A stretch of DNA of 64,000 nt from Streptacidiphilus albus JL83 (GCF_000744705.1 NZ_JQML01000001.1:7636017-7700016), one strand, 5' to 3'. Shown: positions 50,892 through 59,552, counted from the first letter of the stretch. Numbers and translations: made by a program. Notes: generated by a model not told the origin, from the sequence alone.

Positions 50892-50917
50892 ACCTTCGGT
50901 TTGGAAATCGCTTCTTA
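50892..50917 (-). repeat. Right inverted repeat of the IS element plus target TTA
   Basis: Read on the minus strand it is TAA then GAAGCGATTTCCAAACCG, mirroring the left end. TTA at 50915-50917 is the second target copy. Confidence 0.85.
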
Positions 50918-51098
50918 TGACCGTCTCCATGTTGTTGACGAAGTGGTAGGCGCACGAGTACGTCTTTCCGATGGTCACCGTGTCGGGCAGGGCAGGCAGG
51001 GCTGAGGGCCCAGCCGATCGGGTCTTCCATCGTGGCTCCTTCATCGTCATCACTAGGCTGCTCGGGCCCGGTGTGGCCAGGCCGGGTCGGATGGCCAC
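50915..51098 (-). pseudogene. 5' part of the IS-interrupted gene
   Basis: Frame open from GTG 51098. The protein-like part is LPDTVTIGKTYSCAYHFVNN followed by METVI at the insertion point. There is no signal peptide and no clear ribosome site in this frame, although AAGGAG precedes an ATG in another frame. The gene may have been damaged at its 5' end too. See the 3' part at 48755-49215. Confidence 0.6.
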
Positions 51099-51235
51099 GA
51101 AGATCGAGCCTACTGATCTTGAGCACCGGGTTTAGCGGATCCGACCCATTGACGCAACATCAGTTCGACTTGCGGGGGCGAGGTACTCCGCCCGTTGCCT
51201 GTCATGGGTCCGGAAGAGGCGCTGTTCAGCCTGCG

Positions 51236-51343
51236 CTAGTCGGACGTCTGGACGGCGTCGCGTTCGGCGTCCAGGCGCAGATCCCGCAGACGGGCGGCGA
51301 GGCGCTCACGAGCAGCTTGGGCGGAGGAGGATGGGATGGGCAC
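51236..51343 (-). pseudogene. Truncated XRE-type regulator (N-terminal stub)
   Basis: 35 codons from GTG 51343, 7 bp after the DUF6879 stop. It reads VPIPSSSAQAARERLAARLR then DLRLDAERDAVQTSD and stops. The first 28 residues match the usual start of actinobacterial XRE regulators that sit beside DUF6879 genes. The rest of the HTH and the ligand domain are missing. Confidence 0.55.
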
Positions 51344-51349
51344 GGTGCG

Positions 51350-51895
51350 TCAGTGGGGCCGGTAGTCCGAATGCGGCACCGCGCGCTCCCACGCCGACGC
51401 GAAGGCGTCGGCGCACAGTTTCAGGGTTGCCGGCGCCTCGCACAGCTCGTTGCCGACGGCCTGCCCGCTGCCGGTGAAGTGGTTGAAAACCGCGAGCCGT
51501 TGATCGAACAACCAGTAGTCGTTGCCCGGCAGCGCGAGGTCCGAGGCAAGCCGCCGGGGCAGCCAGCGGACCTCCTCGCCCGCCGCGACATTGGTGTACG
51601 TCACGTCGTACTCGAAGCGGATGTACTCCGTGACCGGCTCGGAGACGATGCGGGCCCGTCGGACCCGGACGCCCCTTGCGACGGCGGCCTCGATGGATCC
51701 GTGCCACCAGGGCGCCCACCATGCCTCTCGGTCGGCCGGATCGACGGCGCGGCCGGCCTTCCAGTCGGCGAACTCGGGGTCGTCCACGGCGTAGGAGTCT
51801 CGCATCTCCAGGTGCAGGACCGACTGCTCGGCCGAGCTGAACAGTTGCGTCCAGTGCTCCTGAGCCAGCGGCTCAAGCGACGGGTCCGCTGCCAC
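51350..51895 (-). CDS. DUF6879-family protein
   Basis: 181 residues. Family-like segments: SVLHLEMRDSYAVDDPEFADW (split at residue 45), RARIVSEPVTEYIRFEYDVT and LPGNDYWLFDQRLAVFNHFTG. DUF6879 proteins are very common in Streptomyces, usually beside an XRE regulator and a DUF397 protein, and are thought to act in regulatory pairs. Here the XRE partner is reduced to a stub, so the gene may be an orphan. Confidence 0.85.
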   Translation of the reverse strand: MAADPSLEPLAQEHWTQLFSSAEQSVLHLEMRDSYAVDDPEFADWKAGRAVDPADREAWWAPWWHGSIEAAVARGVRVRRARIVSEPVTEYIRFEYDVTYTNVAAGEEVRWLPRRLASDLALPGNDYWLFDQRLAVFNHFTGSGQAVGNELCEAPATLKLCADAFASAWERAVPHSDYRPH

Positions 51896-51987
51896 TGTTG
51901 ACCTCCGGGAAGACCTGCGTCATGCGCCGGGGAACTCGATCACGGTTCCGTGCGCGGGGATGTCCATGTGGGAGGAGTGCTCGGAAT

Positions 51988-52009
51988 CGCCGCCCCCCGG
52001 GGGGCGGCG
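51988..52009 (-). terminator. GC palindrome after the SnoaL-like gene
   Basis: Perfect 22-bp palindrome CGCCGCCCCCC/GGGGGGCGGCG, 19 bp past the stop. Confidence 0.6.
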
Positions 52010-52028
52010 CGTGCCCGTCCGGGGCTGG

Positions 52029-52415
52029 TCAGTTCTCCAGGGCGCGGGCCATCGGCAGGGTGTCCGAGGTCTGCTGGAGTCGGGCGATCTTCCCGTCGCG
52101 CAGGGTGAAGAAGTGGGCGAACCTGGACGTCGTCGCGTTGCCGCTGCGGGTGGTCCCGAGGTAGCGGCCGAGGGTGATGACGTGGTCCCCGTCCTCGAAG
52201 AACTCGTCGGCCACGGCGCGGAACTCGCTGAATTCGCCGAAGAAGGGGAAGAAGTCGTCGATGATGCTGTCCAGGCCGTCGTAGACGCCCCCGCGAGGGA
52301 AGCTTTCGACCACGTCCCACTGCGCATCGGCGGCCACCACCGACCTGATGACCTCCAGGTCCCCCTTGGCGTCGTAGAACCGGCGCACGATTGCGACTTG
52401 GGGTGAGTCGGACAT
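52029..52415 (-). CDS. SnoaL-like (NTF2-fold) protein
   Basis: 128 residues. The N-terminal helix VAIVRRFYDAKGDLEVIRSVVA, ADAQWDVVESFPRGG, DDFFPFF and the paired strands GDHVITLGRYLGTT / FAHFFTLRDGKIARLQQ are the nuclear-transport-factor-2 cone fold of SnoaL-like proteins. Members include small isomerases and cyclases and many of unknown function. It is 80 bp downstream of the hydrolase gene and may be co-transcribed with it. Confidence 0.85.
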   Translation of the reverse strand: MSDSPQVAIVRRFYDAKGDLEVIRSVVAADAQWDVVESFPRGGVYDGLDSIIDDFFPFFGEFSEFRAVADEFFEDGDHVITLGRYLGTTRSGNATTSRFAHFFTLRDGKIARLQQTSDTLPMARALEN

Positions 52416-52495
52416 TCGGATTCCTCCGTCACGGATGGGTGATCACGGCCGCAAGCACGATATTCCAGGTGCCGGCGGGCCGGTGTCCGAAACGC

Positions 52496-53251
52496 TCAAT
52501 CGCGCAGGAAGGATTCCAGCGCGGTGGCGAACGCGACCGGGATCTCGTACATGGGGTAGTGGCCGGAGTTGGACAGGACCTCCAACTCCGCGTCGGGGTA
52601 GTGCGTCAGCCAGGTGGCCCGCATCACCGGGGCGGAGAGGGAGGGGTCGTGCTCGCCGACGAAGACCTTCACCGGCAGTCGGCTGCCGGCCACCTTGGCG
52701 GCGAAGTCCGACGTGCTCCAGTCGGTCAGGTAGGAGGCGAAGGCCTCCTTCCGGGAGCCGGTCACGGACCGCTCGGTCATCTGGTCGAGCCAGACCGCGT
52801 TGGCCCGGTTGCCGGTCACCAGGTCGAGAATCGCCCGCCGGTTGGCCGGGCGCTCGGCGGCGCCGTGAAACAGGTCGTGGGCGTCGCCGTCCAGCGGGAA
52901 CGCCGAGGCGGGAACCGGTGCGACGCCGACCAGTCGGCGCACCCGCCCCGGCGCCTCGGCCAGCACCAGCTGCGCCGCCTTGCCGCCCATCGAGTGCCCG
53001 ACCAAGGAGAACTCCTCCCAGCCGAGTTGGTCGGCCAGCGCCAGTACGTCCCGGGCGATCTCCGCCAGCGTGTACTCGCCGGCGACCTCCCTCCGCAGGC
53101 CGTACCCCCGGTAGTCGAGGAAGGCGTAGGAGAACGTGTCGGTGTCCAGGTAGTCCAGGAAGGAGCCCCAGTCCGCGCTGGTGCCGAACCAGTCGTGGAG
53201 CATGATGACCCGCTGGGAACCGGTCCCGATGGTGCGGTGATCGACCGTCAT
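52496..53251 (-). CDS. Alpha/beta-fold hydrolase
   Basis: 251 residues. Oxyanion region VIMLHDWFGTSADW (15-28). Nucleophile Ser in SLVGHSMGGKAAQ near 98. Acid probably D in VFVGEHDPSLS near 203. The His is in SNSGHYPMYE near 231. No signal peptide. Substrate unknown. Divergent from the GH20 gene. Confidence 0.9.
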   Translation of the reverse strand: MTVDHRTIGTGSQRVIMLHDWFGTSADWGSFLDYLDTDTFSYAFLDYRGYGLRREVAGEYTLAEIARDVLALADQLGWEEFSLVGHSMGGKAAQLVLAEAPGRVRRLVGVAPVPASAFPLDGDAHDLFHGAAERPANRRAILDLVTGNRANAVWLDQMTERSVTGSRKEAFASYLTDWSTSDFAAKVAGSRLPVKVFVGEHDPSLSAPVMRATWLTHYPDAELEVLSNSGHYPMYEIPVAFATALESFLRD

Positions 53252-53579
53252 GGTGGCTTTCCTCCAAGGGTGGTGGAGATGGTGCGACTGCAGACGTTCC
53301 CGCGCCGGGCCGGAGGCAAACGAGCCCGCCCGGGACGAGGTGCGTCGGGGCCGGTCGACGGATCTAGGCGGCGGGCCCGGGTGATGTTGATATGTACATT
53401 ACTGCCGCATCCTATGGACCCTTCATGCCCCCATCCGTATGATCCTGCTCGAAGTCGATGAAAAACATCAAAAATGAGCAGAGCCCTGCTCGCCGACTGC
53501 ACCGTGCGCCTTCGCCGCTCTCAGCCGCCGCCGAAATCTCGGCCTTCGCGGTCCACGCGATTGTGATGACGGAGGATCC
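53252..53579. promoter_or_regulatory. Divergent promoter region, hydrolase and GH20
   Basis: 328 bp with no gene. AT-rich stretches at 53388-53410 (GTTGATATGTACATTACTGC, with palindrome ATGTACAT) and 53455-53480 (GATGAAAAACATCAAAAATG) are the likely promoter or operator parts. GGAGG precedes the GH20 start. Confidence 0.45.
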
Positions 53580-56042
53580 ATGTACGTTCCCCATCCGCCC
53601 GGCGCCTCAGGACCCGCCCGCCGCCGCCTCGCGACCATGCTCGCCGTGGCGCTGGCGATGCTCGGACTTGCCGTGCTGACCAGTGGTCAGAGTGCGCACG
53701 CCGCCGCCGCGCAGGCGACACCGTCGGGCTCGATGAGCGACATCGTCCCGCTTCCCGCGGTGCTCCAGCCGAACACTGCGGCCTCGTACCAGATCACGTC
53801 CGCCACGGTGATCTACACGGACGCCGGTTCATCGGCCGCGAACCAGGTCGGCCAGTACCTCGCCGGAATCCTGGACCCCTCGACGGGCTACGCCCTGCCG
53901 GTGACGCCGACCAGCGCCGCGCCGACCGGCGGGATCGCGCTGCTGCTCTCCGGGGCGCCCGGCTCCGTCGGGGCACAGGGGTACGAGCTGGACGTGACCG
54001 ACACTGGCGTGGTCATCCGCGCCGAGCAGCCGGCGGGCCTGTTCGCCGGGGTCGAGACGCTGCGTCAGATCCTGCCCGCGCAGGTCGAAGCGTCGACCGT
54101 GCAGCCGGGGCCGTGGACGGTTCCCGGGGGCCACGTCCTCGACTATCCGCGACTGGCCTACCGCGGCGCGATGCTCGATGTGTCCCGGCACTTCTTCACC
54201 GTCGCCCAGGTCGAGCAGTACATCGACCAGCTCGCCCTCTACAAGATCAACTATCTGCACCTGCATCTGAGCGACGACCAGGGCTGGCGAATAGCGATCA
54301 ACGGCTGGCCGAACCTGACCACCACCGGCGCGTCCACCGAGGCCGGCGGCGGTCCTGGCGGCTACTACACCCAGGCGCAGTACCAGCAGATCGTCGCCTA
54401 CGCGCAGTCGCGGTACATCACGATCGTGCCCGAGATCGACATGCCGGGGCACTTCACCGCCGCCCTGGCCTCGTACGGCGAGCTCAACTGCAGCGGCGTG
54501 GTGCCCGCGGTGGACACCAGCACCGGCACCATCGGCAACTCCCTGTGCACCACCGCGCCGGTCGCCAGGACCTTCATCGACGACGTGGTCGGCCAGCTCG
54601 CCGCGATCACCCCCGGGCCCTACATCGACCTCGGCGGCGACGAGTCCGTCGGGGTCAGCGCCGCGAACTACGCGACCTTCATGACCTGGGCCCAGCAGGA
54701 CGTGGTCAAGTACGGCAAGATCCCGTTCGGTTGGGACGCGATCACCGGGTCGACGCTGGAGCCCTCCACCGTCGCCGAGTACTGGGGGGCGACCGGCGCC
54801 GCGCAGATGGCGACCGCCGCCGCGAACGGCACCCGAATCATCATGGCTCCCGCGTCGAGCGCCTACATCGACCAGAAGTACACGAACAGCAGCATCATCG
54901 GCCTCAGTTGGGCCGGCAACATCGACATGGAGACCGCCTACGGCTGGGACCCGGCGACCTACCTGGCCGGCGTTCCCGCCTCCGCGATCTACGGCATCGA
55001 AGCCCCGCTGTGGGCCGAGACGGTCGACACCCTGCAGGACATCGACTACCAGGCCTTCCCCCGGATCACCGCCTACGCCGAACTCGGCTGGTCGCCGGAG
55101 GCCGTGACCGGCGCGAGCGGCGCGTATGCGAACTTCGCCGACCGCGTGGCCGCGCAGGGCCCTCGCTGGGACGTCATGGGCATCACCTACGAGCACTCCA
55201 CCGAGATCCCCTGGCAGGACGGGCCCACGGGACCGTCCGGACCCGTCGTCTCCCAGGAGAACGACACCTGCCTCGACACCGGCACCGCGACCAACCCCGA
55301 CGGCGACGGCGCGCTGCTCGCCCAGATCGACAGCTGCTCCCCGGGCGCGGCCGGGCAGCGGTGGACCGCGGCCACCAACGGCACGCTGACCCTGGGCGGC
55401 CAGTGCCTGGACGTCACCGGAGGCTCGACGGCCGCAGGCACCCCGGTCGAGCTGTGGGCCTGCGACGGCGGGGCGAGCCAGCAGTGGCAGACCGACGGCG
55501 GCCAACTGCTCAACCCGCAGTCCGGCCTCTGCCTGACGGTGTCGACCGGCACGGACGCGCCGGGAAGCACACTGTCCGTCAACACCTGCGCCAACTCCAG
55601 GGCGCAGTGGTTCACCCTTCCCGCCGGAGCCGGCGGCGCCGGGCCGACCGGGCCGGTCGGCTCCGGTATCACCGGCATGTGCCTCGACGCCTCGGGCGGG
55701 AACTCGGTCAACCTGACCCCCGCCGACCTCTACGCCTGCAACGGCTCGACCGCGCAGCAGTGGTCGCTGGAGTCGGACGGCACCATCCGCACGCTCGGCA
55801 TGTGCCTCGACGTCTACGGCGGCGGCCGTACCAGCGGCACCAAGGTCGAGCTCTACAGCTGTGAGAGCGGTGACGGCTCCCAGCAGTGGCGGTGGTCGAG
55901 CAACGGAACCTATGGCGAGTCGCTCACCAATCCGCAGTCGGGACTCTGCCTCGACGATCCCGGAGCCACCACGACCCAGGGCACCCAGTTGCAGATCTAC
56001 TCCTGCAACGGAACCCTCGCCCAGGTCTGGCGACTGCCCTGA
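53580..56042 (+). CDS. Secreted GH20 beta-N-acetylhexosaminidase with ricin-type lectin repeats
   Basis: 820 residues, ATG at 53580, GGAGG 4 bp upstream. Signal peptide (LATMLAVALAMLGLAVLTSG, then SAHA). The GH20b domain (about 50-170) is followed by the GH20 barrel (about 175-535) with YKINYLHLHLSDDQGWRI, VPEIDMPGHF and the catalytic pair D354-E355 in DLGGDESVG. Two ricin B beta-trefoil modules follow (about 555-680 and 695-820), with repeated QW motifs (GQRWT, SQQWQT, AQQWSLE, SQQWRW). It removes terminal N-acetylglucosamine from chitin or glycan fragments outside the cell. Confidence 0.94.
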   Translation: MYVPHPPGASGPARRRLATMLAVALAMLGLAVLTSGQSAHAAAAQATPSGSMSDIVPLPAVLQPNTAASYQITSATVIYTDAGSSAANQVGQYLAGILDPSTGYALPVTPTSAAPTGGIALLLSGAPGSVGAQGYELDVTDTGVVIRAEQPAGLFAGVETLRQILPAQVEASTVQPGPWTVPGGHVLDYPRLAYRGAMLDVSRHFFTVAQVEQYIDQLALYKINYLHLHLSDDQGWRIAINGWPNLTTTGASTEAGGGPGGYYTQAQYQQIVAYAQSRYITIVPEIDMPGHFTAALASYGELNCSGVVPAVDTSTGTIGNSLCTTAPVARTFIDDVVGQLAAITPGPYIDLGGDESVGVSAANYATFMTWAQQDVVKYGKIPFGWDAITGSTLEPSTVAEYWGATGAAQMATAAANGTRIIMAPASSAYIDQKYTNSSIIGLSWAGNIDMETAYGWDPATYLAGVPASAIYGIEAPLWAETVDTLQDIDYQAFPRITAYAELGWSPEAVTGASGAYANFADRVAAQGPRWDVMGITYEHSTEIPWQDGPTGPSGPVVSQENDTCLDTGTATNPDGDGALLAQIDSCSPGAAGQRWTAATNGTLTLGGQCLDVTGGSTAAGTPVELWACDGGASQQWQTDGGQLLNPQSGLCLTVSTGTDAPGSTLSVNTCANSRAQWFTLPAGAGGAGPTGPVGSGITGMCLDASGGNSVNLTPADLYACNGSTAQQWSLESDGTIRTLGMCLDVYGGGRTSGTKVELYSCESGDGSQQWRWSSNGTYGESLTNPQSGLCLDDPGATTTQGTQLQIYSCNGTLAQVWRLP

Positions 56043-56157
56043 CCTCCGTCGACCGACGACCCCTGGAGCACTGGGGTGACGAACCGGCGTGCGACGGGTC
56101 GCTCGTTCGGAGGGCGGAACCCCCGGGGTGACCGGGCGTGGTGCTGGATGGGCGGAA

Positions 56158-56203
56158 GCATCGGCGGTGGTCTCCCACCCTGTTGGGGGTGGTCCGCCGA
56201 TGC
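56158..56203. terminator. Hairpin between GH20 and neprosin-type genes
   Basis: Stem GCATCGGCGG / CCGCCGATGC with an inner CCACCC/GGGTGG stem, between convergent stops at 56042 and 56229. Confidence 0.7.
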
Positions 56204-56228
56204 CTCCGGGGAGGGGCCCGGGGTCAGC

Positions 56229-57061
56229 TCAGTGGCACGAGCCCTTCCCCGGGCCGCCGAGCTGGAAGGAGGTCGGGGTGACCCTGCCGAAGTTGTAGTG
56301 GTCGGGGCTGGTCGCCTTCACGGTGAGGTCCGGGGCGTCGGTGCTCCCGTACAGGTGGAAGCCGGCGATCCAGGACGACCCGCGGCTGCTGCCGAAGCGG
56401 CCGTCGCCCATCTGCGTGCAGGACGGCACGTCCGTGGCGTTCTCGGCGACCTCGCCGAAGGCGGTGACCATCTGGGCGCTGGTGTAGCTGCCGTTCCACA
56501 GCGACCCGGGGAAGTAGCCCACCTTGGCGTCGTTGTAGTAGATCCACCAGTCCCCGTGCACCAGCCGGATGGAGAACTCGGCCGAGCGCCCGGTGGGCAG
56601 CCGCATGCCGGGCACGATCCGCTTCGACACCTGGACGAAGCCGCAGCCGTTGTAGCAGGACTCCTGGCCGTTCACCCAGTGGTAGACGAACAGGTGCGGC
56701 TTGTAGTCGCCGTTGGTCTCCGGGTCCACCGTCCAGCCGACCTCCACGGTCGAGGTCTGGTCCGCGTTCTGCAGCGCCAGTTCCTGGAGCGAGTGCTCGT
56801 CGGCCTGCGTGTGGTCGACCACCGGGTCCGCGATCTCCATGCGGATGCTCGCGCCGGTCGCGGTGGTGGTCTGGCGTCCGTAGACGTAGTCGAAGCAGGA
56901 CCCGTACCAGCAGGTCGGGTTGTCCGTCCCGGTGGCCGCCGCGACCGACGGGGGAGCGCTGGGGCGACCGGGCCGGCGGCCTGGGCGGGCTGCCCGGACA
57001 GCAGCGCCAGCATGGTGGTGGCGGCCAGCAGGCCGCCCGCGAGTGACGTACGTATGTGCAT
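56229..57061 (-). pseudogene. Frameshifted neprosin-type secreted protein
   Basis: ATG at 57061 (AGGAG 5 bp upstream) starts a good signal peptide (MHIRTSLAGGLLAATTMLAL, then PAQA). This frame breaks at 56950-56970. One added base in a G/C run there (the GGGG at 56961-56964 or the GGGGG at 56950-56954) joins it to the mature part, TCWYGSCFDYVYGRQTTTAT onward, giving 277 residues. The mature part has the neprosin-domain segments SLQELALQNADQTSTVEVGW, CYNGCGFVQ and VGYFPGSLWNGSYTSAQ. It is closely related to the next gene. Either a recent inactivating mutation or a sequencing error. Confidence 0.75.
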
Positions 57062-57150
57062 GGGTGCTCCTTGCTCAGGGGGTGGATCGGAGGGTGGGTC
57101 AGGGGGTGGGTCAGGGGGTGGAAAGGGCGCGTCCGTGGAGGGACGGCGGG

Positions 57151-57915
57151 TCAGCAGGCCCCGCCGGGGCCGCCGAGTTGGAAGGAGGTCGCGGTCGCGC
57201 TGCCGGCGTCGTACTCCCCGGGGTCGGTGGCGGAGACCGAGAGTGAGGGAGCGTCGGCGGACCCGAACAGCTGGAAGTCGGCGATCCAGGAGGAGCCGGA
57301 GCCGCTGCCGAAGCGGCCGTCGCCCATCTGCGTGCAGCTGGTCGGGTCGGTGGCGGCGACTTCGCCGAAGGCGGTGACCAGCTGCGCGCTGGTGTAGGAG
57401 CCGCCCCACAGCGAGCCGGGAAAGTAGCCCACGGCTTGGCTGTTGTAGTAGATCCACCAGTTGCCGCCGGAGTACAGGACGGCGTACTCGGCCGCGACGC
57501 CGGAGGTGACCGCCATCCCGGGCCGCACCGAGGTGGACACCTGGACGAAGCCGCAGCCGTTGTAGCAGGACTCCTGGCCGTCCACCCAGTGGTAGACGAA
57601 CAGGTGCGGCTTCGAGTCGCCGTTCGTCCCTGGATCGACCGTCCAGCCGACCTCCACGGTTGAGGTCTGGTCCGCGTTCTGCAGCGCCAGTTCCTGGAGC
57701 GAGTGGCCTCCGGGCTGGGCGCCGTCCAGCGTGGGGGTGGCTTGGAGCATCGTGACCGAGGCACCGGTCGCGGTGGTCGTCTGGCTGCCGGCGACATAGC
57801 TGAAGCAGGAGCCGTACCAGCAGGTCGCCGCCTGCGCGGCAGGTGCCGGCAGGGCAGTCGCCGATATGACGCCCGCGGCGACTGCCGCCACGGTCACGAG
57901 TCTTCGCAAGAACAC
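57151..57915 (-). CDS. Secreted neprosin-type protein (putative glutamic prolyl peptidase)
   Basis: 254 residues, GTG at 57915 with AAGGGGG upstream. Signal peptide (VTVAAVAAGVISATALPAPA, then AQA). The mature protein starts TCWYGSCFSYVAGSQ and carries the neprosin (DUF239) domain: SLQELALQNADQTSTVEVGW, PHLFVYHWVDGQESCYNGCG, WWIYYNSQAVGYFPGSLWGG and FGEV. Plant neprosin is an acid-active glutamic prolyl endopeptidase; activity of the bacterial form is inferred. It is the intact member of a tandem pair, divergent from an XRE-TPR regulator. Confidence 0.85.
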   Translation of the reverse strand: MFLRRLVTVAAVAAGVISATALPAPAAQAATCWYGSCFSYVAGSQTTTATGASVTMLQATPTLDGAQPGGHSLQELALQNADQTSTVEVGWTVDPGTNGDSKPHLFVYHWVDGQESCYNGCGFVQVSTSVRPGMAVTSGVAAEYAVLYSGGNWWIYYNSQAVGYFPGSLWGGSYTSAQLVTAFGEVAATDPTSCTQMGDGRFGSGSGSSWIADFQLFGSADAPSLSVSATDPGEYDAGSATATSFQLGGPGGAC

Positions 57916-57962
57916 GGTTGACCCCCTTCTCGTTCATCCGTCGACGAGCAGCGCCGCGGATG

Positions 57963-57986
57963 TAAGTGAGCAAGTAAGTTCACTTA
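57963..57986. promoter_or_regulatory. Operator-like inverted repeat, neprosin/XRE divergent region
   Basis: TAAGTGA (57963-57969) and TCACTTA (57980-57986) are exact inverses. AAGTAAG lies between them and CTTAAG just downstream. This is an AT-rich island in GC-rich DNA, a candidate site for the adjacent regulator. Confidence 0.5.
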
Positions 57987-58106
57987 TGCGAGTGCTTAAG
58001 TTAGGGCCCCCGGCGGCCTGCGGCAAGGCTTTCTGAAGGATCGTCTGTGATAGGACTGGGAGCTCCGCGTCGGTCGGTCGGCGCCAGACGCAGGAGGTGG
58101 GCACCA

Positions 58107-59516
58107 ATGCCGGCGGGAAGCGAGGGTGCGGTGCAGCGCGGGAACGCGGACGGCGCGGCGCAGCGCGGGGATGCCAAGGAGGTCGGTTCCCGCATCCAAC
58201 GGCTGCGGACAGAACGTGGACTGACTCAGCGTCAGCTCGCTGAGCCGGAGTACACCGCCGCGTACGTCTCCACCGTCGAGGCGGGCAAGGTCCGCGCCTC
58301 CGACACGGCCCTGCGCTATCTCGCGGGCAGGTTGGGCACCAGCTACGAGCAGTTGGCCCTGGGCCTGCCGGCCGGCCTGCGCACCGAGCTCCGCCAAGGG
58401 CTCGCCGAGGCGATCGGGTTGCTGGACGGTGGATCCAACGGGCAGGCCGAACCTCTGCTCGGCGACCTGCTCCAGCAGGCCGAGCGGTACGGGCTGGCCG
58501 ACCTGGAGTCCGAGCTGCGGGTGGCGCTCGGCACCAGTCTGCTGCGCCGGGGGGACCTGGCGCAGGGCCGGGCGCAGTTCGAGCAGGCCCAGGCACTGCT
58601 CGCGGACGAGCCATTGCCCCGACGGGTGAGTGCGATCCGGGGGCAGGCCATCGCCCACCATCTGGAAGGCGACGTGCGTTACGCCTGCTACCTGCTGGAA
58701 AAGACGATCAACGAGCTCAACGGCGGCGGCCTGCCCGACCCGGCGGCGCTGCTGCTGCTCTACACCTCGATCATCACCCCGTACATGGACATGGGCGCGT
58801 ACGAGCGGGCGGCCAAGGCCGCCGAACTCGCGCTGGACCTGGCGCCCCAGGTGCCCGACCCGGTGGCGGTGGCCGGACTGCACCGCTCGGTGGCCCGCAC
58901 CCTGGCCGCGCGCGGCCAGTTCGATCAGGCCGAGGAGTACCTGATCAAGGCTCAGGGCGTCTACCAGCAGTGGGAGATCCGCGCCGAGCTGGCGCAGTGC
59001 CACTGGATGCGCGGCTACCTGCACACCCAGCACGGACGGCTGGCGGAGGCCGAGGACGAGCTGCGGACCGCGCTGGACATGCTGCGCGCCACCGGGGCCG
59101 TGTTCCATGCGGTGCAGGTCGAGGTCGAGTTGGCCGACGTCCGCTGGCGGCGCGGCCACGGCGCGGACGCCGAGCAGCTGCTCACCACGCTGCTGGCAAG
59201 CCTGGGCCCGGGCCACGGCACGGTGCACGCTGCCGCTGCGCACCGGCTGCTGGGTCTGATCCACGAGCAGCGCGGGGACGTCGCGGAGGCCGAGGACCAC
59301 TACCGGGCCGCCATCCCGCTCCAGGAGGGGGCCGACGCGGCCGGCGACCTGGCCGACACCTCACGCCTGCTCGGCGACCTGCTGAACCTCCAGGGGCGCA
59401 CCCAGGAGGCCATCGAGGCCTACCGTCGAGGCCTGGTCCGGCTCGCACGCCCCGGCACCACGACCCTCGGCCCGGCCATCACTCCGCCGCCCGTCAGCAC
59501 CCGCCGCAAGGACTGA
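58107..59516 (+). CDS. XRE-family regulator with tetratricopeptide repeats
   Basis: 469 residues, ATG at 58107 with AGGAGG upstream. The HTH is LTQRQLAEPEYTAAYVSTVEAGK (about 39-61). The region from about 95 to 450 is TPR: recurring A-x-x-L/A-G-x-Y/F helices such as GDLAQGRAQFEQAQALL, MGAYERAAKAAELALDLA, HGRLAEAEDELRTALDML and RGDVAEAEDHYRAAI. Such XRE-TPR proteins often bind a peptide or other effector. Divergent from the neprosin-type genes, so probably their regulator. Confidence 0.88.
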   Translation: MPAGSEGAVQRGNADGAAQRGDAKEVGSRIQRLRTERGLTQRQLAEPEYTAAYVSTVEAGKVRASDTALRYLAGRLGTSYEQLALGLPAGLRTELRQGLAEAIGLLDGGSNGQAEPLLGDLLQQAERYGLADLESELRVALGTSLLRRGDLAQGRAQFEQAQALLADEPLPRRVSAIRGQAIAHHLEGDVRYACYLLEKTINELNGGGLPDPAALLLLYTSIITPYMDMGAYERAAKAAELALDLAPQVPDPVAVAGLHRSVARTLAARGQFDQAEEYLIKAQGVYQQWEIRAELAQCHWMRGYLHTQHGRLAEAEDELRTALDMLRATGAVFHAVQVEVELADVRWRRGHGADAEQLLTTLLASLGPGHGTVHAAAAHRLLGLIHEQRGDVAEAEDHYRAAIPLQEGADAAGDLADTSRLLGDLLNLQGRTQEAIEAYRRGLVRLARPGTTTLGPAITPPPVSTRRKD

Positions 59517-59552
59517 GCCGGTCCACGCGGCTTCGGCCCGGGTGAATCCCGT

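Larger units (their letters stand above)
49216..50914 (+). mobile_element. IS5-family insertion element (1,699 bp) with passenger gene
   Basis: Bounded by 23-bp inverted repeats with two mismatches and flanked by TTA on both sides (49213-49215 and 50915-50917), the TNA-type 3-bp duplication known for part of the IS5 family. It contains a plus-strand DDE transposase and a convergent minus-strand passenger gene. At about 1.7 kb it is longer than a typical one-gene IS5 element. Deleting the element plus one TTA restores a continuous reading frame in the host gene, which confirms both ends. Confidence 0.9.

Noticed and set aside
57060..57125. GGGTGGGTCAGGGGGTGG-type short repeats between the neprosin-type genes
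   Set aside because: Simple G-rich sequence of a few copies. No CRISPR or regular spacing, and no function can be supported.
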